DNA of 64,000 bases, taken from NCBI RefSeq assembly GCF_046614695.1, contig NZ_JBKKHQ010000028.1, positions 43,522 through 107,521 of the forward strand, given 5' to 3'. The first letter of the stretch is position 1; each line of letters begins with the position of its first letter. The stretch comes from Pokkaliibacter sp046614695 (GTDB lineage: Bacteria > Pseudomonadota > Gammaproteobacteria > Pseudomonadales > Balneatricaceae). This document shows, in pieces, positions 34,186-42,713 of this stretch. The notes beneath the pieces are model-generated. The model did no database searches, was not told the origin of the DNA, and saw nothing but the letters and a program-made list of their open reading frames with translations. The translations under genes were made by a program, and so were the position numbers.

Positions 34186-35156
34186 AAGGAAATTACCTCC
34201 ACAGCGTGCAGTGCTTCCGCTGTCAGTGGGTTACGCAGCGCTGTACCGAATGCTGGCGCTGAAATCTCGAACACATCCCCTGCTTCGGCCTTGATACCGT
34301 CAGCAAATGACAGGGTCGCTGTGCCGAACATGTGAATATGGACATCCCCCGGCTGACAGAAGAGCCGGTACTTAAAGTGGTGATACTCAAGGTTACGAAG
34401 TGTGTGCGACATGTTCGCCTCGCCAGTGACGAAGGGCTTTTCCCACAGCACCTTGCCCTCACGCAGAATGCGCGATGTGCCCTGAATATCCGCAGGCAAA
34501 TCACCGATACGCATCTCTGGTCCGACCGAGGCCGGACGCAGTTTGGAATGGGCCAGATACAGATAGTTGATGCGCTCGGTCACGTGATCAGAAAACTCAT
34601 TGGCCAGGGCAAAGCCCAGTCGATACGGCGTGCCGTTGGTGCCGATCAGGTAAATACCGGCCATTTCCGGCTCTTCACCGCTGTCCAGCGCAAAACCCGG
34701 AGAATGAAGCGGCTGGCCAGGCGCCACCAGCGTTGCGCCATTACCTTTATAGAACCACTCAGGCTGCACGCCGGTTTCCCCTGCTGCAGGTTTGCCGCCT
34801 TCCAATCCCATACGGAACATTTTCATCGAATCGCTAAGGCTGGCTTCATCACTGGGTTTGGCATGCATGGCATCCCGTGTTGCGGCCGATCCCAGATGGG
34901 TAAGCCCGGTGCCGGTCAGCCAGAGCCGTGCCGGTTCCGGGTGGCGAATCGGACAGTCCAGCCGCCCTTCTTTCGCCAGCGCTTCCAGATCCACCTCACG
35001 GCCTAAACCGAGCTTGTCGATTTGCGCCATCAGGGTGTTGCCTTCAGCGATGGCGCGCTGGGCCAGGTCAAAGGTCGTTTCGACCTGTTCGACGATTCGG
35101 GCAGCCCGCTCATCACGGAAGATCACGCCACCACCGATCAATTGCGAAACAAACAT
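34182..35156 (-). CDS. gguC: GguC/AraD1 family protein (FAH-type 2-keto-3-deoxy-L-arabinonate dehydratase)
   Basis: This 324-residue protein is of the fumarylacetoacetate-hydrolase fold and matches GguC/AraD1. It begins MFVSQLIGGGVIFRDERAARIVEQV and contains EPEMAGIYLIGTNGTPYRLGFALANEFSDHV and GPEMRIGDLPADIQGTSRI, with acidic metal ligands. AraD1 proteins dehydrate and rearrange 2-keto-3-deoxy-L-arabinonate to 2-oxoglutarate semialdehyde. AGGAG precedes the ATG at 35156. The order chvE-gguA-gguB-gguC is as in Agrobacterium. Confidence 0.9.
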   Translation of the reverse strand: MFVSQLIGGGVIFRDERAARIVEQVETTFDLAQRAIAEGNTLMAQIDKLGLGREVDLEALAKEGRLDCPIRHPEPARLWLTGTGLTHLGSAATRDAMHAKPSDEASLSDSMKMFRMGLEGGKPAAGETGVQPEWFYKGNGATLVAPGQPLHSPGFALDSGEEPEMAGIYLIGTNGTPYRLGFALANEFSDHVTERINYLYLAHSKLRPASVGPEMRIGDLPADIQGTSRILREGKVLWEKPFVTGEANMSHTLRNLEYHHFKYRLFCQPGDVHIHMFGTATLSFADGIKAEAGDVFEISAPAFGTALRNPLTAEALHAVEVISL

Positions 35157-35166
35157 GGCGTGCTCC

Positions 35167-36381
35167 TTAGCGTGCTTTGTTCTTGTTGTAGACATCGAAG
35201 ATGACGGCGGCGAGCAGCACCAGGCCTTTAATCACCTGCTGCCATTCGATACCAATACCGAGAATCGACATGCCGTTGTTCATCACGCCCATGATCAGCG
35301 CGCCGATGACCGCGCCGATAATCTTGCCAACACCACCGGACATGGACGCACCGCCGATAAACACCGCCGCAATAACGTCCAGCTCAAACGCCAGACCCGC
35401 TTTAGGCGTCGCGGTATTCAGGCGCGCTGCGAAGATAAGACCCGCCAGCGCCGCCAGCATGCCCATATTGACGAAGGTGAAGAAAGTCAGACGCTCGGTG
35501 TTAATCCCGGAGAGCTTGGCCGCTTTTTCATTGCCACCGAGGGCGTAAACCCGGCGACCCAGCGTGGTGCGATTGGTCAGGAAGGTATAAGCACAGGTCA
35601 GGACCGCCATGGTGATCAGCACATTGGGCAGGCCGCGGTAGGTCGAGAGCAGGTAGGTCACGTAAATCAGCGCCACGCCGATCAGCAGGTTTTTGCCGAT
35701 AAAGAAGGCAAAAGGCTCATCCTCAATACCGAACTTGAGCGCACGTATGCGGCTGCGGGCCGCGAGATAAATAATGGCAAAGGCACTCAGCGCACCGAGG
35801 GCCAGCGCGGTCATGTTGGGACGACCCACACCAAACACATCGGGAATAAAACCGGTGCTCATGGCCTGAAAGGATTCGGGGAAAGGCCCTACGGACTGAC
35901 CGGCCAGAAAGGCCAGGGTCAGACCACGAAATACCAGCATGCCTGCCAGGGTCACGATAAAAGACGGGATCTTCCAGTAAGCAATCCAGTAGCCCTGCGC
36001 GGCGCCAATGATTCCGCCCATCACCAGACAGGCAGGCACGACCAGCCAAGTTGGCAGATGCCAGTTGACCGCCATCACTGCCGCCAATGCACCGATAAAG
36101 CCGACCACACTGCCGACGGAAAGGTCGATATGCCCGGCAACAATCACCAGCAGCATGCCCAGCGCCATAATGATGATGTAGCTGTTCTGCAGGAACAGGT
36201 TGGTCAGGTTGATGGGCCGCATCAGGGTGCCGTCTGTCAGCACCTGAAACAGCAGCATAATGACGACCAGCGCCATCAGCATGCCGTAGTCACGCATGTG
36301 ACCCTTGAGATATCCCAGAACGGATTGCCCGGAAGACACGGGGCTATCGTCCACGGCGGAAGTTGTTTTTGTTGTAGCCAT
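35167..36381 (-). CDS. gguB: Multiple-monosaccharide ABC transporter permease
   Basis: This 404-residue membrane protein of the XylH/RbsC permease family has about ten hydrophobic segments, starting with MLMALVVIMLLFQVLTDG. It also has a family segment GHIDLSVGSVVGFIGALAAVM and the C-terminal IGGASMSGGVGKIIGAVIGALIMGVMN. It forms the sugar channel with GguA. AAGGAGAG precedes the ATG at 36381, and 16 bases separate it from gguA. Confidence 0.94.
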   Translation of the reverse strand: MATTKTTSAVDDSPVSSGQSVLGYLKGHMRDYGMLMALVVIMLLFQVLTDGTLMRPINLTNLFLQNSYIIIMALGMLLVIVAGHIDLSVGSVVGFIGALAAVMAVNWHLPTWLVVPACLVMGGIIGAAQGYWIAYWKIPSFIVTLAGMLVFRGLTLAFLAGQSVGPFPESFQAMSTGFIPDVFGVGRPNMTALALGALSAFAIIYLAARSRIRALKFGIEDEPFAFFIGKNLLIGVALIYVTYLLSTYRGLPNVLITMAVLTCAYTFLTNRTTLGRRVYALGGNEKAAKLSGINTERLTFFTFVNMGMLAALAGLIFAARLNTATPKAGLAFELDVIAAVFIGGASMSGGVGKIIGAVIGALIMGVMNNGMSILGIGIEWQQVIKGLVLLAAVIFDVYNKNKAR

Positions 36382-36397
36382 GTTACGTTTCTCTCCT

Positions 36398-37921
36398 TCA
36401 GGCATTGACGATCATCGCCATGATGCGCTCTTGACTGGCGTCAGCGCGGCCGAGTTCACCGACAAAGGCCCCTTCATTCATCACATAAATGCGGTCACAC
36501 ATGCCGAGCAGTTCCGGCATTTCAGAGGAGATCATCACCACGCCTTTTCCTTCGCTGGCGAGCTGGTTGATGATGCTGTAGATCTCGAATTTGGCCCCGA
36601 CATCGATACCACGGGTCGGCTCATCCAGAATCAGCACTTCGGGCTCGGCGAACAGCCATTTGCTCACCACCACCTTTTGCTGGTTTCCGCCGGATAAATT
36701 CGACACGCGCTGGAACACGCTGGGGGTACGGATGCGCAGGGTCTTGCGGTATTCCTCGGCAATGTGACGCTCACGGTTATCGTCAATCACGCCGTTTTGC
36801 GACACCCCTTTGAGGTTTGCGAGAGTGGCGTTGTGGAGAATGTCTTCATCCAGAATCAGCCCCAGCTCCTTGCGGTCTTCGGTAACGTAGGCAATACCGG
36901 CATCCACCGCTTTCTGTACAGAGGAGACATCCACCTTGCTGCCATGCAGCTGCACCTCTCCGGAGATTTTCTGGCCATAGCTTTTGCCGAAGATACTCAT
37001 GGCCAGCTCGGTACGACCGGCGCCCATCAACCCGGCAATACCGACCACTTCCCCGGCCCGCACTTCAAAGTTCACGTTGTGGATCATCTGGCGGTCGCTC
37101 TTCTCGGGATGCCAGACATTCCAGTCGCTGACCGCCATCAGCACATTACCGATATTGGGGGTGCGTTCAGGGTAACGGTGCGCCATATCGCGCCCGACCA
37201 TGCCACGGATGATTTCATCCTCACTCACACCGGATTGGCGGCAATCCATAGTCGCCACTGAAGTCCCATCACGCAGCACGGTGATAGCGTCTGCGACACG
37301 GCTGATTTCATTGAGTTTGTGCGAGATAAGAATGGAGGTGATGCCCTGCTCACGAAACTCGATCAGCAGATCCAGTAGCTTCTGGCTGTCGTTTTCCTGT
37401 AAGGCTGCTGTGGGCTCATCGAGAATCAGCAGTTTGACGCGCTTGGATAACGCCTTGGCGATTTCCACCAACTGCTGCTTACCCACCCCCAGCTTGCCGA
37501 CCGGAGTCGCAGGGTTTTCCTTTAGCCCGACCTTATCCAATAGCTCGCGGGTCCGGGTGTAGACCGCAGGCCAATCGATAATGCCGTGCTCGGCGATTTC
37601 GTTGCCAAGAAAGAGGTTCTCGGCGATAGACAAATGCGGCACCAGAGCAAGCTCCTGATGGATGATGATGATGCCTTCATCCTCACTGTCGGCGATGCCA
37701 CGAAATTGCATTTCGCGCCCTTCATAAAAAATGCCGCCGCTATAACTGCCGAAGCCGTAAACGCCGCTTAACACTTTCATCAGGGTCGATTTGCCTGCGC
37801 CGTTCTCACCGCAGAGGGCGTGAACTTCACCTTTGCGAACTTGCAGGCTGACCTTGTCGAGCGCCTTCACCCCGGGAAATTCCTTGGTGATGGAGCGCAT
37901 TTCCAGAATGATGTCGTCCAT
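36398..37921 (-). CDS. gguA: Multiple-monosaccharide ABC transporter ATP-binding protein
   Basis: This 507-residue ATPase has two nucleotide-binding domains, as in the sugar CUT2 family. The first half has GENGAGKSTLMKVLSG, GVGKQQLVEIAKAL and LLILDEPTAAL. The second has GLMGAGRTELAMSIFG, LSGGNQQKVVVSKWL and VLILDEPTRGIDVGAK. It powers uptake of L-arabinose, D-galactose and similar sugars. Start at ATG 37921, by comparison with GguA; an ATG six codons upstream (37939) is also in frame. Neither has a strong ribosome binding site. Confidence 0.95.
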   Translation of the reverse strand: MDDIILEMRSITKEFPGVKALDKVSLQVRKGEVHALCGENGAGKSTLMKVLSGVYGFGSYSGGIFYEGREMQFRGIADSEDEGIIIIHQELALVPHLSIAENLFLGNEIAEHGIIDWPAVYTRTRELLDKVGLKENPATPVGKLGVGKQQLVEIAKALSKRVKLLILDEPTAALQENDSQKLLDLLIEFREQGITSILISHKLNEISRVADAITVLRDGTSVATMDCRQSGVSEDEIIRGMVGRDMAHRYPERTPNIGNVLMAVSDWNVWHPEKSDRQMIHNVNFEVRAGEVVGIAGLMGAGRTELAMSIFGKSYGQKISGEVQLHGSKVDVSSVQKAVDAGIAYVTEDRKELGLILDEDILHNATLANLKGVSQNGVIDDNRERHIAEEYRKTLRIRTPSVFQRVSNLSGGNQQKVVVSKWLFAEPEVLILDEPTRGIDVGAKFEIYSIINQLASEGKGVVMISSEMPELLGMCDRIYVMNEGAFVGELGRADASQERIMAMIVNA

Positions 37922-37984
37922 AGAAGCAGATCCGATCATGGGCTCGCCGCCTGCATCGACGGCGAGCCGGTGAAACAGGGAGAC

Positions 37985-39043
37985 TTACTTGATCTGGCTT
38001 TCCTGGTAGTAGCCGCTATCGACCAGTACGGATTTCCAGTTATCCGCATCGACAGTGGTGGGCTCCAACAGGTAGGAAGGAACGACTTTCTTGCCGTTGT
38101 TGTAGGTTTTGGTGTCGTTGATTTCAGGCTCGGTGCCTTTCAGCACGGCTTCCACCATATTCACCGTCACACTGGCCAACTTACGGGTGTCTTTAAAGAC
38201 CGTGGAGTATTGCTCACCGGCAAGGATGGATTTAATGGAAGGCACTTCCGCATCCTGGCCTGTCACAATCGGCATAGGCATGTCGCCGGAACCGTAACCC
38301 ACACCTTTAAGAGAGGAAAGAATACCGATGGAGAGACCATCGTAGGGAGAGAGAACACCATCTACACGCTGGTTGGTGTAGTTGGCGGAGAGCAGGTTAT
38401 CCATACGCGCCTGGGCAACCGCACCGTCCCAACGCAGGGTGCCGACTTTATCCATGCCCATCTGGCCGGACAGAACCTTCACCTTGCCGCTGTCGATCAT
38501 TGGCTGCAGCACAGACATCGCGCCGTTGTAGAAGAAGTAGGCGTTGTTGTCATCGGGCGAGCCGCCGAACAACTCAACGTTATAGGGGCCTTTGCCACGA
38601 GCTTCCATCCCCTTCACCAGCGAGTTGGCCTGCAGCACACCTACCTTGTAGTTATCAAAGGTGGCGTAATAGTCGACGTAAGGCGTGTCACGAATCAGAC
38701 GATCATAAGCGATAACCTTGATCCCTGCGGCGTGAGCATTCTCCAGCACGTTGGTCAGGGTTGAGCCATCGATGGCGGCAATCACCAGTACATCCACCCC
38801 TTTCACCATCATGTTCTCAATCTGAGCCAGCTGGTTGGGGATATCGTCTTCTGCGTATTGAAGATCCGTCTTGAAGCCAGCTTTCTGGAATTGCTTGACC
38901 ATGTTGTCACCGTCCGCGATCCAGCGTGCGGATGACTTGGTGGGCATGGCAATACCGACATAGCCTTCGGCGGCAGAAACGGCAGTGGAAACCATAGCAG
39001 CGCCCAGAGTCAGGGCCGCCATCAGCGTCTTGAGGTGTTTCAT
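37985..39043 (-). CDS. chvE: Sugar-binding protein ChvE
   Basis: This 352-residue periplasmic binding protein has a signal peptide (MKHLKTLMAALTLGAAMVS then STAVSAAEG). The mature part starts GYVGIAMPTKSSARWIADGD and contains LLSANYTNQRVDGVLSPYDG and PIVTGQDAEVPSIKSILAG. ChvE binds galactose, glucose and arabinose and in Agrobacterium also signals to VirA. GGGAG precedes the ATG at 39043. It is the first gene of the operon and is divergent from the gbpR-like regulator. Confidence 0.95.
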   Translation of the reverse strand: MKHLKTLMAALTLGAAMVSTAVSAAEGYVGIAMPTKSSARWIADGDNMVKQFQKAGFKTDLQYAEDDIPNQLAQIENMMVKGVDVLVIAAIDGSTLTNVLENAHAAGIKVIAYDRLIRDTPYVDYYATFDNYKVGVLQANSLVKGMEARGKGPYNVELFGGSPDDNNAYFFYNGAMSVLQPMIDSGKVKVLSGQMGMDKVGTLRWDGAVAQARMDNLLSANYTNQRVDGVLSPYDGLSIGILSSLKGVGYGSGDMPMPIVTGQDAEVPSIKSILAGEQYSTVFKDTRKLASVTVNMVEAVLKGTEPEINDTKTYNNGKKVVPSYLLEPTTVDADNWKSVLVDSGYYQESQIK

Positions 39044-39160
39044 TAGTATCTCCCAAAGCGGTTTGGGTAAGGCCGGAGGCACTTCCTACGTCCGCATTAT
39101 TTTTATCGTATGAGTCTAATGGGCCAGTTTGCTGGCTCAGATTCACCTTAGGAGAGCATC

Positions 39161-39200
39161 ACATACCATTCAAATTCATTTTTTGTAGAATGACATACCA
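39161..39200. promoter_or_regulatory. Direct repeat in the chvE-gbpR promoter region
   Basis: ACATACCA occurs at 39161-39168 and again at 39193-39200, a 32-base period (about three helical turns). It lies in the 205-base AT-rich gap between chvE and gbpR. This spacing fits a LysR tetramer binding two sites on one face of the DNA, so it is a candidate GbpR operator. Confidence 0.4.
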
Positions 39201-39248
39201 AATCTGCTATACCTCAATAAAAACAATAAGCGAACGGTGGAGTGATTC

Positions 39249-40196
39249 ATGGATATTGGTTTATCCCGGCACCTGAAAATCAGTCAGTTACGGTTGATCG
39301 CCGCTATTGCCGAACACGGCCAGCTCGGCCTTGCCGCAGAAGCCCTGGCCATGACTCAGCCAGCTGCGTCACGCATGCTCAATGAGATCGAAAAGAATTT
39401 GAGCGCCAAGCTGTTCGAGCGAACCGCGCGCGGAATGGAAGCCACCCTGATTGGCCGCGCCATCAGCCAGCGGGCCCATAATCTTTTAGTCGAACTGCGC
39501 GACTTGTCTCAGGATGTTGAAGAGCTGAAACAGGGTAACGGCGGCTATACCACCGTCGGCGCGGTGACAGGCGCAGCAGTAGGCTTTGTGATTCCGGCGA
39601 TTCGTGTACTCAAAGCCATGTCACCCAAGGCGGAAGTGCACGTTAACGTTGAAGCCAGCGACGTGCTGGTTCACGATCTCGCTGCCGGAAAAAATGACTT
39701 TGTACTGGCGCGCTTGCCCCGTTCTGTCGACCCGCGGGATTTTGAAATCACTCCGGCGCGAACCGAGCAGGTTCGTCTGGTGGTGCGGGCAGACCACCCT
39801 TTGGCGGGCGCCGAGAAAGTCTCAGTGCATGATCTTTCCCGCTATGAGTGGGTAATGCAGTCCCACCGCGCACCGATCCGCGAAGCCGTCGAGTCCGTTT
39901 TTCTCAAACAGGCCGCTCCCCTGCCGACCAACATCACCAACACCACGTCCTTGCTGGCGATGATCGCGATTCTTGTCCACTCCAACGCCATTGCCGCACT
40001 GGCCAGCGAAGTGCCGGAGCTATTGATGAGTGATAAAGTCGGGGCCAGACTCGCGGTGTTACCGCTGGAGGAGTCCATTGTGATGAGCCCTTACAACCTG
40101 ATTATGGTGAAGGGCCGACAACTCTCCCCGATTGCGAATCGCCTGCGGATACTGGTCGCCAATGAGCTGAATCAGGCGCCAGCCAGCAAAAACTAG
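39249..40196 (+). CDS. gbpR: LysR-family regulator, GbpR-like
   Basis: This 315-residue LysR protein has its winged helix at residues 7-68 (KISQLRLIAAIAEHGQLGLA, AMTQPAASRMLNEIE) and an effector domain from about 95. It is divergent from chvE, exactly where Agrobacterium and Azospirillum carry gbpR, the sugar-responsive regulator of the binding-protein operon. It probably controls the whole ten-gene arabinose and galactose operon. The name rests on this context and general similarity. Confidence 0.85.
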   Translation: MDIGLSRHLKISQLRLIAAIAEHGQLGLAAEALAMTQPAASRMLNEIEKNLSAKLFERTARGMEATLIGRAISQRAHNLLVELRDLSQDVEELKQGNGGYTTVGAVTGAAVGFVIPAIRVLKAMSPKAEVHVNVEASDVLVHDLAAGKNDFVLARLPRSVDPRDFEITPARTEQVRLVVRADHPLAGAEKVSVHDLSRYEWVMQSHRAPIREAVESVFLKQAAPLPTNITNTTSLLAMIAILVHSNAIAALASEVPELLMSDKVGARLAVLPLEESIVMSPYNLIMVKGRQLSPIANRLRILVANELNQAPASKN

Positions 40197-40257
40197 GCAC
40201 TCATCCTTACTCATCGCCGCACCAGCGCTGGGCACATTAAAATAACAGGAAGAATCT

Positions 40258-40878
40258 ATGAACCTCACCGAATGGGGCGCGTTGGCGCTGGTTTGCTTAC
40301 TCGGCGCCCTCTCACCCGGCCCAAGCCTGGCGATGGTTGCACGACATGCGTTGGCGGGCGGAAAACGTCAGGGAATCGCCATCGCCTGGGCTCATGCCTG
40401 CGGTGTGGCCTGTTATGCAGCTCTCAGTGTGATCGGACTGGCACTTCTGCTCAAACAGTCCCCCGTGGCGATGGAAATTATTGCCATTGCCGGTGGAGGC
40501 TATCTTGCCTGGCTGGGAATCAAGGCACTGCAATCCAAAGGCGGCGTTGTCAGCACGCTTCAGGCTGGCCAGAAAATGGCGCTACGCGATGCTATTCGTG
40601 ATGGCCTGCTTATCGCCTTACTGAACCCCAAGCTGGCACTTTTTTTCATTGCCCTGTTCAGCCAGTTTGTCAGCGCTGAAAACTCAGCCTCCACGCAAGT
40701 AGCACTGATTGCCACACCACTGGTGATCGATGGCGGCTGGTATACGCTGGTCACCTTACTTCTGGCCTATCCACCCGTGCTTCAGGCGCTTCGACGTCAG
40801 GCCAAATGGATTGATCGCATGAGCGGAGTGCTACTTATCGCCCTCGCAGGCAAGGTATTTCTGACAGCGCTGGCATAG
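40258..40878 (+). CDS. LysE family amino-acid exporter
   Basis: This 206-residue inner-membrane protein is of the LysE/RhtB family. It starts MNLTEWGALALVCLLGALSPGPSLAMVARHAL with the family's SPGP motif, then has KALQS, RDGLLIALLNPKLALFFIALFSQF and about six membrane segments. It should export an amino acid or a related metabolite. It follows the gbpR-like gene by 61 bases on the same strand, but a functional link is not evident. Confidence 0.9.
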   Translation: MNLTEWGALALVCLLGALSPGPSLAMVARHALAGGKRQGIAIAWAHACGVACYAALSVIGLALLLKQSPVAMEIIAIAGGGYLAWLGIKALQSKGGVVSTLQAGQKMALRDAIRDGLLIALLNPKLALFFIALFSQFVSAENSASTQVALIATPLVIDGGWYTLVTLLLAYPPVLQALRRQAKWIDRMSGVLLIALAGKVFLTALA

Positions 40879-40992
40879 GGAAAACGACGGCGGAAGTAAT
40901 ACTCTGATAAGTTTTTCAAGCACTTAGCGACAAACCTGCCGGGCAATCCGTAGACCTGCCCGGTCAGATACGTTAGACTTCACCACTACTTA

Positions 40993-41349
40993 GGGGCTGT
41001 TCTGGATTCGACAATGTCGCGGATGCTCCAAGTGCCTCCCGTGAGCGGTGCGCGATCACGTAAATCAACCGTACCAAAATATAGTCGCAAACGACGAAAA
41101 CTACGCTCTAGCCGCTTAAGGCTAGACTCTCCACCTACGTCTGCCTATGGGATAGGGTTCGGAGAGTCATCTCACATAGGATCGTGTGGAAGTCTTCGCC
41201 CGTAGACCAAGCACTAAAACCAATCGGGACAGCTGATCAGTATCCTGCCTATCGGAGCCTGCTCAGTTAAAAAATAGATAAGGCTATGGATGGTAGACCT
41301 TGGTTCAGAAGGATGTTGGACGGGGGTTCGATTCCCCCCAGCTCCACCA
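40993..41349 (+). ncRNA. ssrA: tmRNA
   Basis: This is a transfer-messenger RNA of about 357 bases. The 5' end GGGGCTGTTCTGGATTCGACA and the 3' end CAGCTCCACCA pair as a tRNA-Ala-like acceptor stem, with GGTTCGATTCC forming the T arm. The tag frame GCAAACGACGAAAACTACGC onward (41083-41115) reads ANDENYALAA and stop, the usual gammaproteobacterial tag. It rescues stalled ribosomes with SmpB. Its 3' end is a well-known integration site for islands, and a defence operon does begin just downstream. Confidence 0.97.
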
Positions 41350-41354
41350 TATAC

Positions 41355-41387
41355 AAAAAAGCCCGGACAGTGTCCGGGCTTTTTTTA
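41355..41387 (+). terminator. Intrinsic terminator of ssrA
   Basis: The stem AAGCCCGGACA/TGTCCGGGCTT with a run of T follows six bases after the tmRNA CCA end. Confidence 0.92.
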
Positions 41388-41804
41388 TTGTCTGCATTTT
41401 GCGTGACATGCCCTGTATGGTAAGGGTTTACGGACTTCACCACCGATGTAATTACGGACTTCTGCCGGCAGTTCTTTTCTGAATGTCCGAATACTCTCTG
41501 TGCCTCTCCCCAACCCGCCAGGCCAAAGTCCATGAACTGAGGCCCCCTTCAAATCATTAGATTATTACCGGACTCAGGAGATGAGTTTGATTGACGAATT
41601 GGATAGGTGAAGGAAAAAAGCAATAACAAAAATAAAAAAGATAGTGGTCATCAAATTGACACACACATACACATCAATTACAAATACACACTACTAAATA
41701 GTTGTACGCAGCTCTGATGGGTTTGCAGCACCTTTGGCAATCCAGTAGCCGGCTCAGCAGTTTGAGAATATGAATGTTTTAGCCCATAGATAACAGGGAA
41801 TCGA
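41388..41804. promoter_or_regulatory. AT-rich region before the defence operon
   Basis: This 417-base stretch without a gene becomes strongly AT-rich from about 41560 to 41700. It holds a direct repeat TTACGGACTT (41428-41437 and 41452-41461) and an inverted repeat AATTGA/TCAATT (41654-41659 and 41674-41679). Either could be an operator for the WYL regulator encoded next. No integrase remnant and no second copy of the ssrA 3' end was seen here. Confidence 0.45.
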
Positions 41805-42713
41805 ATGCCCAACGCACCAGACATCGAAGAACAGTTGGCGGCAGTTAACCAGTCTCAGCGGGAACGTCTATTCCACATAGATTTCAAACTCTACTTCTTG
41901 GGCTCGGTAAACCGCACTGATCTGGTATCACGTTTTGGTATCAAGGAAGCAGCCGCCTCTCGCGACCTCTCACTCTACAAAGAGCTCGCTCCGAAGAACA
42001 TCGAATACGACACCAAAGCAAAAACTTACATCCAGCGAGAAGGCTTTACCCCGCTTTTTGAATACACCGGCAGCCAGACGCTCGCAGCCTTGTTGCATGG
42101 CTTTGCAGATGACTTTGTTGGTAGCCAAAAGCCTATCGTTACGTGTGAAGCACCTACGCAGCTTAACTTCCCGAACATCGCTACGCTGGCTTGTATTACG
42201 CGTGCAATCCATAACAGGCAGGTTTTGAAGGTTCAATATCGATCTTTATCCAGTGGTATTAGTGAACGAGAGATAGTGCCCTTTGCTTTGGTCGATAATG
42301 GATTGCGCTGGCATGTTCGCGTCTACGACAGGGCTCGGAGTCGTTTTGCCGACTTCGTAGTAAACCGCATTGAGTTCCCCAGACTCATAGCGGGAGAAAT
42401 CCCCGAGCAACAAACCAAATCGGCTGACAACCAATGGAACAGAATCGTTGATCTGCACATTGTTCCGCATCCAAGCCTTAAACATCCCGAGACAATCGCA
42501 TTTGAATACTGCATGACGGAAGGAAAATTAGAAATTCAAATCAGAGCTGCAGCGGCTGGGTATTTATTGCGAAAATGGAATGTCGATTGCTCTACGGGAC
42601 ACGAAATTAATTCAGCTGAAACTCATCTGTGGCTTGAAAATCCAGAAACACTATACGGTGTTTCAAGTGCAAGCCTAGCACCAGGTTATGAAAAATCACG
42701 AGGAAGTAAATAA
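41805..42713 (+). CDS. WYL-domain transcriptional regulator of the defence operon
   Basis: This 302-residue protein has an N-terminal winged helix-turn-helix (about residues 18-75, with RLFHIDFKLYFLGSVNRTDLV and AAASRDLSLYKE). A WYL-type ligand-sensing domain follows (about 120-205, VLKVQYRSLSSGISEREIVP and LRWHVRVYD), then a C-terminal WCX-like extension. This plan is that of BrxR/CapW repressors, which head BREX, CBASS and other defence operons and respond to infection signals. Its stop overlaps the helicase start (TAATG). AGGGA precedes the ATG. It most likely represses this operon from the AT-rich region upstream (inference). Confidence 0.85.
   Translation: MPNAPDIEEQLAAVNQSQRERLFHIDFKLYFLGSVNRTDLVSRFGIKEAAASRDLSLYKELAPKNIEYDTKAKTYIQREGFTPLFEYTGSQTLAALLHGFADDFVGSQKPIVTCEAPTQLNFPNIATLACITRAIHNRQVLKVQYRSLSSGISEREIVPFALVDNGLRWHVRVYDRARSRFADFVVNRIEFPRLIAGEIPEQQTKSADNQWNRIVDLHIVPHPSLKHPETIAFEYCMTEGKLEIQIRAAAAGYLLRKWNVDCSTGHEINSAETHLWLENPETLYGVSSASLAPGYEKSRGSK

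Noticed and set aside
34792..36408. 538-codon plus-strand frame across gguC and gguB
   Set aside because: The translation is His, Gln and Asn-rich low-complexity sequence typical of antisense frames. The minus-strand genes have clear family motifs and ribosome binding sites.
37820..38764. 314-codon plus-strand frame opposite chvE and gguA
   Set aside because: Antisense to a well-supported binding-protein gene with a signal peptide. No domain is visible.
41267..41533. 88-codon minus-strand frame over the tmRNA 3' end
   Set aside because: It contains the antisense of the T arm and terminator. Such frames at tRNA-like ends are common false calls.
41350..41804. attR/attL-type repeat of the ssrA 3' end marking an integrated element
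   Set aside because: I looked for a second copy of the last 20 or so tmRNA bases here and near 57.9 and 63.7 kb and found none. No integrase gene is present.
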